A stretch of DNA of 64,000 nt. Source: a bacterium. GTDB taxonomy: Bacteria > Electryoneota > RPQS01. Positions 56,200 through 64,000 of this stretch are shown here, piece by piece. The notes beneath the pieces were generated by a model that was not told where the DNA came from, made no database searches, and saw only the letters and a list, made by a program, of their open reading frames with translations. Where the stretch lies: positions 938,872 to 1,002,871 of the forward strand of contig JADJCU010000001.1 of assembly GCA_016703065.1 (NCBI GenBank), read 5' to 3'. Numbering within the stretch: the first letter of the stretch is position 1; each line of letters starts with the position of its first letter. The translations under genes were made by a program, and so were the position numbers.

Positions 56200-57690
56200 T
56201 TGTATAGAGCAGAAGCCGAGCAATCCCGCTGGATTTGGCTGATCATGCTCTCCGGTCTGGCCTTGCGGCTGTTTGGTTTGGCCGACGAGAGTCTCTGGCT
56301 GGACGAAGCTATTACGGCTGGCCGAGTCTACGAATCAGCCGGCCAGATTCTGTTCGGGTGGGATTCCGAAACACAAGGACCGCTCTACTATCTATGGGTG
56401 AAGGCGTGGGGTTTGACCTTTGGCGCGGACGAGTGGATGCTGCGTATCTGGTCCGTCGTCTGGGGGACCCTGGCGATCTGGTACACCTATCAGCTCGGAC
56501 GTCAGCTTTTCACGGCCACGGGGGCCATGCTCGCGGCACTGTTCATGGCGGTGCATCCGTTCGCGATTCACTACTCACAGGAAGCGCGTCCTTACGGACT
56601 CTTTCTCTGTCTGGCTGCCGCCTCCTACTACTATCTTCTGAAGCTGATGCGGCAGCACAGCTGGCCCGCCGCTCCACTCTATGTCCTCGCGACTGCCGCG
56701 GCATTCTACACTCATGCCTTCGGCGTATTCCTGATCTTCAGTCATCTTTTGATCTACTGGAGATTCCGCGAGGAGCCGCAATACCACGGTTCGCGCCGCT
56801 ATCCGCGGCCCTATCTATATACGCTGATCATTCTGTTCATCCTGTGCGTCCCGGAAATCGTGCAGAACGTGTTGGCCGCACTCGACAAGATCAGCGGGGA
56901 CAGCCCCGCAGGGTGGATTCCCGTGCCCACCGTGAAAGATCTGCTCAAGCTCCCGCTCGAGTATTTCATGAACTTCACGGTCGGTTGGATCGTGCTGCCG
57001 CTCGCTACACTTCTCGCGCTCTTTCGCGTCGCCACCGAACCGCAGCTCAGGCTCGGCTTTCAGTGGCTTGTCATCGTTGCCGTCTGCTTTTGGCTCCTCC
57101 CGTGGATCGCCTCGCTCGCCGTTACGCCGATCTTCGTCGTGAGATATACGATGCCCGGGTTGCTCGTCATCATCTTCCTGATGTCGAGCTCCACTGCGAC
57201 TCTGCAGGCGCTCCCGCGTACCCTCTTCGCGCTGGCTATTCTCGGACTCACCATGTTTCCACTCTGGGACTATTACACCAAAGTGGACAAGGACCCGTGG
57301 CGGCAGACGGCGGAGTATCTGGCCGCGCGCGCCAAACCCGGCGACGCGATCTTCAACTATCCCTCCTACACGCAAGATGCGCTGCGACATTATCTGCCCG
57401 TGCCGCTGCGAGCGCAGTACGTGCGGCCTAAATCGACCGAAGAACTGGAGCGCGCCCTTGCCAATCGCGAACGTGTTTGGATTGTAACGTCGTATCCGGT
57501 TTCACCGCGCAATGGCGAGCCGCAGCTGAAAATGCTCCGGGAATGGGGCAGCGAGCTGCGTCATGTCGCAATTTGTGACGGCCTCGACATGAATCCGAAT
57601 GCATTCTGGTACGCGCCGATCTCCGTCGAACTGCGCGAAATGCCTGCGATCTTCTCTGGACCGGAAATGCCTCCAACACCTGATTCATGA
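56200..57690 (+). CDS. GT39/ArnT-like membrane glycosyltransferase
   Basis: About 496 residues from a TTG at 56200 (AGAGG upstream); a TTG at 56125 is possible but lies about 11 bp from the likely transcription start. The loop after the first helix has 'ADESLWLDEAITAGR', the Asp-Glu motif of GT-C enzymes (PMT/ArnT/DUF2723-like), and 'AVHPFAIHYSQEARPYGLFL' is the second family motif. About eleven membrane helices and a C-terminal soluble domain (about 400-496). It uses a polyprenyl-phosphate sugar donor by family; acceptor unknown. Its stop overlaps the next start (ATGA). Confidence 0.82.
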   Translation: MYRAEAEQSRWIWLIMLSGLALRLFGLADESLWLDEAITAGRVYESAGQILFGWDSETQGPLYYLWVKAWGLTFGADEWMLRIWSVVWGTLAIWYTYQLGRQLFTATGAMLAALFMAVHPFAIHYSQEARPYGLFLCLAAASYYYLLKLMRQHSWPAAPLYVLATAAAFYTHAFGVFLIFSHLLIYWRFREEPQYHGSRRYPRPYLYTLIILFILCVPEIVQNVLAALDKISGDSPAGWIPVPTVKDLLKLPLEYFMNFTVGWIVLPLATLLALFRVATEPQLRLGFQWLVIVAVCFWLLPWIASLAVTPIFVVRYTMPGLLVIIFLMSSSTATLQALPRTLFALAILGLTMFPLWDYYTKVDKDPWRQTAEYLAARAKPGDAIFNYPSYTQDALRHYLPVPLRAQYVRPKSTEELERALANRERVWIVTSYPVSPRNGEPQLKMLREWGSELRHVAICDGLDMNPNAFWYAPISVELREMPAIFSGPEMPPTPDS

Positions 57691-59461
57691 TACTCTCGAT
57701 TGGACTATACGCTGCCATCGTGCTGCTCACGCTTGCCGCGCTAATCGTGCTCGGTTATAAGCCGCGCACGGAAATAAACACCGTCTTCGACAAATACCGC
57801 CGCACCCCCGCACTCCGCCGCACGGTGACCGCGTGGTTCTTTGTCATGATCGTCGTGTTCCTGTTCGTACAGGCGCTGCGTCTGCCCTTTCTCAAGTACG
57901 TTCTCCGCAGATTGCCCTGACCGCCCATCTCTACGCAACGGGATGGGAGCCCGTCCACGCACTCGGTCTCGCCGCGCTGCTCGTCTGCGAGTGGCTGGTG
58001 CTTGTGCACTGGATGATCTACATCTTCTACTGCTGGAAGGCGACACATCATTACGAGCTACCGCCGACGCTCCCGCTATCCGAGGCGGCCCCGGAAGTGC
58101 TCGTCATGATTGCCTGCTGCGACGAAGACCCTGATATTCTCGCGCGCAGTATCTCGTCAGTGATGAAACTCGACTATCCGAATTTTCGCGCCTGCTTAAT
58201 CGAAAATTCCCGCACGCCGAAGCGCAAAGCCGCATGCTCAGCCGTTGCGCGGCAATATGGATTGCCCGTTCACGATGTGCCGAACCGCGGACACAAGGCC
58301 GGAGCGCTCAATGACGCCCTCCCGACCCTGCGGCAATCGGCGAAATATATTGCCGTCTTTGATGTCGATCATATCGTGAAGCCGGAGATGCTGCGCGAAC
58401 TCGTTCCGCTCCTTGAACGCGACGACAATGTGGCCTTCGTGCAGACGCCGCAGCTTTACGCGAATGCAGAAGAGACCTGGACGACACGCGCCGCCGCCAT
58501 GCAGGAGATGATGCTCTACGACTCCGTCATGGAGGCCAAAGGGTCGATCAATCAAGCACTGTGCTGCGGAAGCAACTTCGTGATGCGCATCGCCGCGCTC
58601 GAAAGTGTCGGCGGCTGGGATGAGCGCTCGGTTTCCGAAGACCTCCTCACCTCCTTTCGCCTCCACGCGAAGGGCTGGACGTCGCTTTATCACCGCAAAG
58701 CCTACGCGATTGGAATGGGACCGGTCACGGTATACGGCTATTGGACGCAACAGCGCCGCTGGGCAACGGGCAACACAACCGTCGCCAAGATTGTATGGAC
58801 AGCCATGTGGGGCAAGAATCGAGTCCCGTTCAAACTGGGCATCGACTATCTGTGGTCTTCGGGCTACTATCTGGTTACGCTCGCGCTCGCCTATCTCGCG
58901 ACCGTGCCCATGGTCCTGCTGCTCTTCGTGCGCTTCGGTGTGGGCGGCGCAGATTGGTATTTGCAGCAAACGATGCGGCCGATTGACTACGTTTACGTGT
59001 CGGTCTATCCGCTCTATATCGCCGTCGCACTCTTCCCCTACGTGCACATGCGGCTGCGCGGCTACTCACTGCGCAATCTTGTGCTCCTGCAGGGACTCCT
59101 TGCGAATACAATACCGGTATACATAACTTCCGTGCTAAAGGGGCTCTGGAAGGACATCAAAATCTTCGAAATCGCGCCGAAAAAGGCCATGAACCTGCAC
59201 AAATCCTTCTGGCGCACACCGCAAGGATACATCTTTGTTGCGTTGATTGCGGTCGGCGGCCTGTTGTTTCACATGTCGCGCACCGAAACCGTCGCTCTAT
59301 TTGTGCACGTGCTGCTGTTCTGGACGTTCATGTATACCATCTCCTTTGCGCATTTCTTCATCTTCACGATTGAAAGCAGGCGCGTCGTCGAAGCCGAACG
59401 GCGGGCCGAAGCCACTACTCTAATCCATGGCGAAGCAGAAATCCAGTCCGCTAAAGACTAA
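57687..59461 (+). CDS. Processive-type family 2 glycosyltransferase (frameshifted near 57889)
   Basis: The ATG at 57687 overlaps the previous stop. An N-terminal helix and 'YKPRTEINTVFDKYRRTP' are read to about 57889. Adding one T to the TTT at 57888-57890 gives 'LRLPFSQVRSPQIALTAHLY' and the frame that continues to 59461, about 591 residues. The catalytic domain has 'VMIACCDEDPDILARSI', 'DVDHIVKPEML' (DxD-like), 'SEDLLTSFRLHAKGW' and 'YWTQQRRWATGN' (QxxRW), the marks of BcsA-like processive enzymes. About four C-terminal membrane helices. Probably builds or modifies a surface glycan with the neighbouring membrane enzymes. Confidence 0.85.
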
Positions 59462-61412
59462 TACTCCTGCCGCCGAGCCGCTGTCCGTCGATACCGGACA
59501 ACGAATTGCGCGCGGCGCGTGGTGGTTCGCCGCAGCCACACTTCTGCTGTCAGCAGGCGCGCTGTTCTTGCCGGAAGCGCGGCTCTGGGCCGTGCACCAG
59601 TTCGCATTTCTGCATCTGGCGGTGGCGTTGCCGATGCTGCTGTGTGCCGCCTTCCTGTTGTCCCGGCGCGGAGCGGCCACAGCACACGCGCTGCTTGACA
59701 AGATCCCTCGCTTTTCTCCGTACCACTGGGCAGGATTCGCATTTGTCGTATTCATGCTGTTCAGCGTCTATGGCAGTCTCTTGGGTGATGGACAGCTTTC
59801 AATTACGCGGCTTGCGCACGTTGGGGACATGATCGACAGCGGAAAACGTATTCCGCCGGGCCGATTCGTTGCCCAAAAAGAGCCGGGAACAATGCTTCTC
59901 CACGAAGCCGCGTTTCGGCTTGGACTTGCCTTCGTGCCTGAGTCAACGGTTGCACAAGGAAACCTCGGTCGGCAGGAGCGTGTCGATCGGCAGTTGGTCT
60001 ATCGGGGAATCGCCCAGTGGGTCTACCGCATCCTGTCCTCAATTGCGGGTGCGCTGCTCGTTCTCGCGCTGTTGCGTTTCATGCGAGCACGCCGGCAGCT
60101 TGATGCACCGCTCTTCTGGCTGACGATACTGGCCAGCGGCGCGTGGCTGACATTCTTTGGCTACGTTGAGAACTATGCGTGGGTGTCGCTGCTCATGGTT
60201 CTTTTCTTGATGGCCGGACTTCGCGCAACGGAACCGCCCCGCGCAATTCCGATCTGGCCGATTGTGCTGTTTGTCATTGCGTGTGCGATGCATTACATGG
60301 CGATTATTCTCCTGCCGGCGCTGGTCTACCTGCTCTGGACGATGCACGTCGAGCCGCGTGACAAGGCCGGGCATGCGCTTAACGCGCCCGATCTGCGCGC
60401 GAAAAAAGTTGCGACGTACTTTGTCGTTGCCGGAATCATCGGCTATCTGTATGTCGAAGGCTGGCGCGGCTGGGTTTCGGTGATTCCGCTGCTGCCGAGT
60501 TTGGTGTATGATGGATACGCGCTGCTCTCCCCCAAACACGGCGTTGACCTCTTGAACCTCCTGTGGTGGGCGGCGGGTGTCGCAGTGCTCGGCGTACTGC
60601 TCAGCCGCCGCGCCAATGGAACATTGCGCGAACGCAATCAGGAGAACTTCCTCCTGCTCGCGGCAGGTTCAGGCACGCTCTTCGCCATTGTCTTCAGTCC
60701 GAATCTCGGCATGGCCCGCGATTGGGACATCGTGAGCGCCGCGCTCTGGCCGCTCATCTTCTGGGGCGCGTGGCGCGTAGCCAATCTTGCGCAGGAAAAA
60801 GATACGCTGCCCGGATTGCGCGCCAGTCTGATATCGATCATCGTGCTCTTGCTTGTTCCAACCGTGCTCGTCCAGGCCTTCGAGCCGACTGCCATCGCGC
60901 GCTTTCGCGCGCTGCTGCATCTCGATCGTTCGCGTTCCGCTTACGGCTGGGAGAATCTCGCCCTCTACTATCAACGCACCGGCGAGATCGAAAAGCGCGT
61001 CGAAGCATGGCAAGAGGCCGTGGCGGTCGATCGAAATCCGCGCTATCTCTTCAATTGCGCCGAAGCGCTGAAACTGGCGGACAGACTTAGCGAGGCCGAC
61101 ACCCTCGTTGTGGCCGCCGCCACGATGAATCAGGAATATGCTCAGCAGCTGTTCTACTATGCAGTTGGTCACGCCAATCAAGGCAACTATGCGCGCACGA
61201 AAGCGCTCGTCGATACGGCGCTCGTCTTGGTCCCCGACATTCCGCACGGCAAGACGATGCAAACATGGGCCAATCGCGTTGTGTTTGTCAATCACATTGC
61301 GCAAAGCGGTGACACCGCGCTCGCTTTGCAGCGAGTCGCCGAGTTCATGAAAGCCGATTCGACCAACAGCTTCTGGAAAGAGTACGAAAGAAAACTGCGC
61401 GGCAATCGGTGA
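59427..61412 (+). CDS. Polytopic membrane protein with C-terminal helical repeats
   Basis: 661 residues. Ten or more membrane helices (about 30-480) with short loops, 'HVGDMIDSGKRIPPGRFVAQ', 'TFFGYVENYAWVSLLMVLF' and 'VFSPNLGMARDWDIVS', then a TPR-like C-terminal domain ('AYGWENLALYYQRTGEIEKR', 'ALVDTALVLVPDIPH'). The layout resembles GT-C-type glycosyltransferases or O-antigen-related proteins, but no catalytic motif is certain. It overlaps the GT2 gene by 35 bp, so it belongs to the same operon. Confidence 0.75.
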   Translation: MAKQKSSPLKTNTPAAEPLSVDTGQRIARGAWWFAAATLLLSAGALFLPEARLWAVHQFAFLHLAVALPMLLCAAFLLSRRGAATAHALLDKIPRFSPYHWAGFAFVVFMLFSVYGSLLGDGQLSITRLAHVGDMIDSGKRIPPGRFVAQKEPGTMLLHEAAFRLGLAFVPESTVAQGNLGRQERVDRQLVYRGIAQWVYRILSSIAGALLVLALLRFMRARRQLDAPLFWLTILASGAWLTFFGYVENYAWVSLLMVLFLMAGLRATEPPRAIPIWPIVLFVIACAMHYMAIILLPALVYLLWTMHVEPRDKAGHALNAPDLRAKKVATYFVVAGIIGYLYVEGWRGWVSVIPLLPSLVYDGYALLSPKHGVDLLNLLWWAAGVAVLGVLLSRRANGTLRERNQENFLLLAAGSGTLFAIVFSPNLGMARDWDIVSAALWPLIFWGAWRVANLAQEKDTLPGLRASLISIIVLLLVPTVLVQAFEPTAIARFRALLHLDRSRSAYGWENLALYYQRTGEIEKRVEAWQEAVAVDRNPRYLFNCAEALKLADRLSEADTLVVAAATMNQEYAQQLFYYAVGHANQGNYARTKALVDTALVLVPDIPHGKTMQTWANRVVFVNHIAQSGDTALALQRVAEFMKADSTNSFWKEYERKLRGNR

Positions 61413-61421
61413 TATTGTCAC

Positions 61422-61450
61422 TTGACACTGCGTCCGGTTTGCAGTAAATT
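61422..61450 (+). promoter_or_regulatory. Sigma70-like promoter for the Cys-rich/beta-helix module
   Basis: Plus strand TTGACA, 17 bp spacer, TAAATT. Confidence 0.75.
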
Positions 61451-61453
61451 CGT

Positions 61454-61492
61454 TCGGTGCACCGAAACGCGGTGCACCGACATGCGGTGCGC
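61454..61492. repeat. Tandem palindromes at the transcription start (operator-like)
   Basis: TCGGTGCACCGA (61454-61465) is a perfect 12-bp palindrome, repeated as CGGTGCACCG (61470-61479), with a third partial copy CGGTGC (61485-61490). Copies are 15 bp apart and begin 4 bp past the -10 box. Confidence 0.55.
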
Positions 61493-61523
61493 TTAGACCA
61501 TTCCACCATTCCGGAGGTATGCT

Positions 61524-62032
61524 ATGAAACACGCACCTTCCACCTTAACCGCAATGCTGCTGCTTGCGGTTTCTTTTTGGGCGATTTCGGCAAACGTTGC
61601 GAACGCATGTTCGGAATGTCTATGTTTCAGCGATGTAACCTGCTCCAACTCGCCATGCGATCTGACCGCGAATTGCAATCGCTTTGAATTCACGCCGCGC
61701 TGTGATGGTGATTATCTTTTACGCACGGAAACACAATGCACGACTGATTCTCTCGGTGCAGCCTCTGCCAGTCGTGCGCGAATCTCTATTGGATTGATGG
61801 AACAACCGAGGAGTATCTCGCCAACTGCCACACCGCGAATTGTAACAGTCAGCCGCCGGAATGCGCTCGTGATTGTCAGAGCGTTGAACTCAGCTCGTCA
61901 AAAACGTACGTAATCTATGTCTGCAAGCGCTATTGCCCGGGCGTGGCGAGCAGTTGCGAAGAATGCAAGAACTCCTGCACGGCCTATGCTTGCCTGTCCT
62001 ATGGCCTTTCAAACGATCCGTGCCGTCCGTGA
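61524..62032 (+). CDS. Secreted Cys-rich protein (frameshifted near 61748)
   Basis: GGAGG precedes the ATG at 61524; signal peptide about 1-28. The first frame ('CSECLCFSDVTCSNSPC') loses its cysteines after 'CTTDSL'. Adding one T at TT (61748-61749) gives 'SRCSLCQSCANLYWIDG', a continuing Cys-rich pattern ('CHTANCNSQPPECARDC', 'CKRYCPGVASSCEECKNSC') and a stop at 62032 that overlaps the GTG of the next gene. Total about 169 residues with more than 25 Cys, so a disulfide-rich extracellular domain. Family not recognised. Confidence 0.7.
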
Positions 62033-63641
62033 TCCAAATAGCCGCAATTAGCCGAGTGATTTTGGGAATAGCCATTGCCTCGACGTTCGCGATGGGCACC
62101 GTGCGGCGTGTCCCGCAGGAGTATCTGACGATTCAGTCGGCGCTCGATGCTTGCATGTGGTTTGATACAGTCATGGTTGCGCCAGGAATCTATCACGAAT
62201 TCCTGCATGGTCCGGAAGTCACGTTTACTTTGTCGGGTGAGCATGAACCGGTCGGGAATCCTGACCTTTGGTCCTTGCTTGATCCTATTCCATTGCCGGA
62301 TGCTGATACACCTTCTTGTCTCTCCATTACGGCCGATACGGCGTTTATCAAGAACATTGCATTCTTCAATCGCGTCGAATACCGCGAAACCGAGAGTGGG
62401 CTTCGAGAACCGGCGGTGTGCGCTCAAATGGTGATCTTCTCAGCTTGGAGAACTGTCGTTTTGACTCCGTATCCGAGGCCACGCGCGGAGGAAACCGAGT
62501 TCATCTGATCTCCTGTACGTTTGTCGGATGCACATGGTGGTGTGTTCATCCTAACAGTAATGGAAGCGTGTTTGCTGAGTCGTGCGATTTTGATGGTCGT
62601 GGAGAATGGCTGGTGCGCGGTTACACGGGATCACGGATCGAGAATTGCGAATTCGTCTGCTATTCCAACGTGACCGATCTGTTGTCACTTTCTGGAAGTG
62701 ACATAGGTGTATCCGGCTGCCGATTTGGGCCAAGCTCCGGTTGGTATCCGGTCGTCCGGCTGAACACACTTGGGGATTGTGTCATCGAGGAGTGCCTGTT
62801 CGACAGCATCGATACACGCGAGTCGCTCATCGACGTGTCGATGGCATGCCCCGGCCCCGTCGGAAGCCCTGTGACGATACGCAATAACATCTTCCGCAAC
62901 TACTGGACAACCGGACAATCCGTCGGGACAATTGCCATTAGCTTGTTGTGCCAGGGCGACCCAACCGGAGACTTCGGCATCGTTGAGAACAACACGTTTG
63001 AGAACGGACGGGCCGGAGGGGCGCATGCGCCCGGACTTGTGATTCGCGGCTCCGTCGCCTTCCATGCTAATCAGTTGGTGAATCTTGAACCGCAGACTTT
63101 GCCGGATGTATGGGCTGATGCTCGTCTTCAAGACACAATTCTGGCGCGAGCGAATGCGTTTCTTCCACCGGGGCTTGCAATGTCGACGGCAGGGACTGTT
63201 GCCGACGCACGCTGGAACTGGTGGGGAGAGAGCACCGGGCCATACAACGCCGCGAACAATCCGGATGGTCAAGGCTCCGGTGTTGGGAACAGTATTCAGT
63301 TTGATCCGTGGTTGTTGCAGCACCCTGATTCCAGTTCGGATACATCCACCGTTGCGGAGACGCCGCGAGCCCTTGTGCCCTCCAACTTTTCCCTATCCGC
63401 CTTTCCCAACCCCTTCAACCCGACGTCGACTCTGATGGTCACGGTTCCGCGCGCCGGCGAATATGTCGTGACACTCTATGACGTCACCGGACGGGAAGTG
63501 CGGAGACTCTTCAGCGGGGGCCTTGCGGGTCGAACAGAAATTGCCATCAAAGGTGAAGGTCTGGCGAGTGGCCTGTACTTCGCGCGCCTGCACACAGACC
63601 GTCAACAGTTCGCCGCAACAAAACTCCTGCTGCTGAAGTAG
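62029..63641 (+). CDS. Secreted parallel beta-helix protein with sorting domain (frameshifted near 62399)
   Basis: The GTG at 62029 overlaps the upstream stop (GTGA) and starts the signal peptide 'VIQIAAISRVILGIAIASTFA'. 'VPQEYLTIQSALDACMWFDT' and 'VMVAPGIYHEFL' open a pectate-lyase-like beta-helix. One G added to GGG (62398-62400) joins 'ETESGASRTGG' to 'SNGDLLSLENCRF' and the later turns ('SCTFVGCTWWC', 'IENCEFVCYSN', 'VIEECLFDSID'). The last 80 residues are a sorting domain ('LSAFPNPFNPTSTLMV', 'GREVRRLF', 'KLLLLK'). About 537 residues. Coupled to the Cys-rich protein, so probably a pair at the cell surface. Confidence 0.8.
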
Positions 63642-63660
63642 CTCCGCGCAATCATCACGG

Positions 63661-63697
63661 AAACAAAAGCGCCCCACCCGAAACCGGGAAGGGCGCT
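63661..63697 (-). terminator. Terminator of the partial gene at the window end
   Basis: Stem AGCGCCC / GGGCGCT with inner CCG/CGG (63668-63697) followed on the minus strand by TTTTGTTT. Confidence 0.7.
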
Positions 63698-63721
63698 GCC
63701 TGTGCTTTCTGCTGAACGTTC

Positions 63722-64000
63722 TTACTTCAGCAACGTCAGTTTGCGTACAGCGGAGAAGTCACCCGCCTGCAATTGGTAAAAGTAGATTCCGTTCGACAGG
63801 CCGGACGCATCAAACGAAAGCTCGTGCGCCCCGGCGGCAAAGCTGCCATCCGCGAGCGTCGCCACACTGCGGCCCAGCGGGTCGAACACCGTGAGCGTTA
63901 CGCTCGACGCCTCTGGAAGCGAAAAGCTGATCTGCGTGCTCGGATTGAACGGATTCGGATAGTTCTGATTCAAGGCGAATTCCGTCGGCATGGCATTGTT
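63722..64000 (-). CDS. C-terminal sorting domain of a secreted protein (partial)
   Basis: The frame is open to the window edge, so only the last 92 residues are visible. They form a type IX-like sorting domain: 'NQNYPNPFNPSTQISFSLPE', 'VFDPLGRSVATLADG', 'GAHELSFDASGLSNGIYFY' and 'KLTLLK'. The functional part lies outside the window. Confidence 0.85.
   Translation of the reverse strand, partial: NNAMPTEFALNQNYPNPFNPSTQISFSLPEASSVTLTVFDPLGRSVATLADGSFAAGAHELSFDASGLSNGIYFYQLQAGDFSAVRKLTLLK

Noticed and set aside
56235..57431. A 398-codon plus-strand frame inside the GT39 gene
   Set aside because: Arg-rich alternative frame of a GC-rich membrane-protein gene; no hydrophobic helices.
60669..61532. 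A 287-codon minus-strand open frame
   Set aside because: Antisense to the polytopic membrane protein and the promoter region at 61422; no motif.

Overview
The window looks like a chromosomal segment of a Gram-negative bacterium of the wider FCB (Fibrobacteres-Chlorobi-Bacteroidetes) radiation, probably a candidate phylum known mainly from metagenomes. The grounds are many signal-peptide proteins, several ending in the 'YPNPFN' type IX-like sorting domain, together with PPC-like, LVIVD, parallel beta-helix and lamin-tail modules that are abundant in those lineages. Promoters are plain sigma70-like (TTGACA, 17-18 bp spacer, TATATT-like), not the Bacteroidetes -33/-7 type. No tRNA, rRNA, CRISPR array or insertion sequence was recognised.

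Region 1 (1-37,100) is almost entirely minus-strand single-gene units coding for large secreted proteins, most with their own promoter and hairpin terminator: a tandem array of three paralogous Cys-rich proteins; a delta-60-type and two LVIVD-repeat proteins; a seven-repeat PPC-like protein; three related trypsin-like peptidases; a PDZ-hydrolase; a beta-helix pair; a lamin-tail protein; and a PPC-like repeat protein. Two plus-strand orphans that look like phage head genes (portal, prohead protease) sit among them, and a tandem duplication has left a relic beside the second. An alkyltransferase-like DNA repair protein and a hypothetical protein also lie here.

Region 2 (37,450-46,130) is housekeeping: a pyrF-RDD-pyrE-RDD-MBL hydrolase run followed by a cyclophilin lipoprotein, a divergent Cu/Zn-type permease with an HMA domain, an alanine-racemase-like protein that appears to lack a catalytic tyrosine, and two related repeat lipoproteins.

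Region 3 (46,170-51,750) is the best candidate for an uncharacterised system: from a divergent promoter pair, an ExbB-ExbD-TonB-like-TPR-outer-membrane-barrel operon on the plus strand faces the two repeat lipoproteins on the minus strand. Region 4 (51,760-55,960) is an oxidative pentose phosphate operon gnd-zwf-opcA-pgl whose genes all overlap by 4 bp. Region 5 (56,080-61,412) is a membrane glycosyltransferase operon. Region 6 (61,422-63,641) is a two-gene secreted module (Cys-rich protein plus beta-helix protein with sorting domain) behind a promoter followed by tandem palindromes. The window ends inside another sorting-domain protein.

A recurring oddity is that ten genes are broken by a single-base indel, nearly all in short mononucleotide runs. 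I read these mainly as consensus errors of a long-read assembly and annotate each gene as one unit with the break position given.
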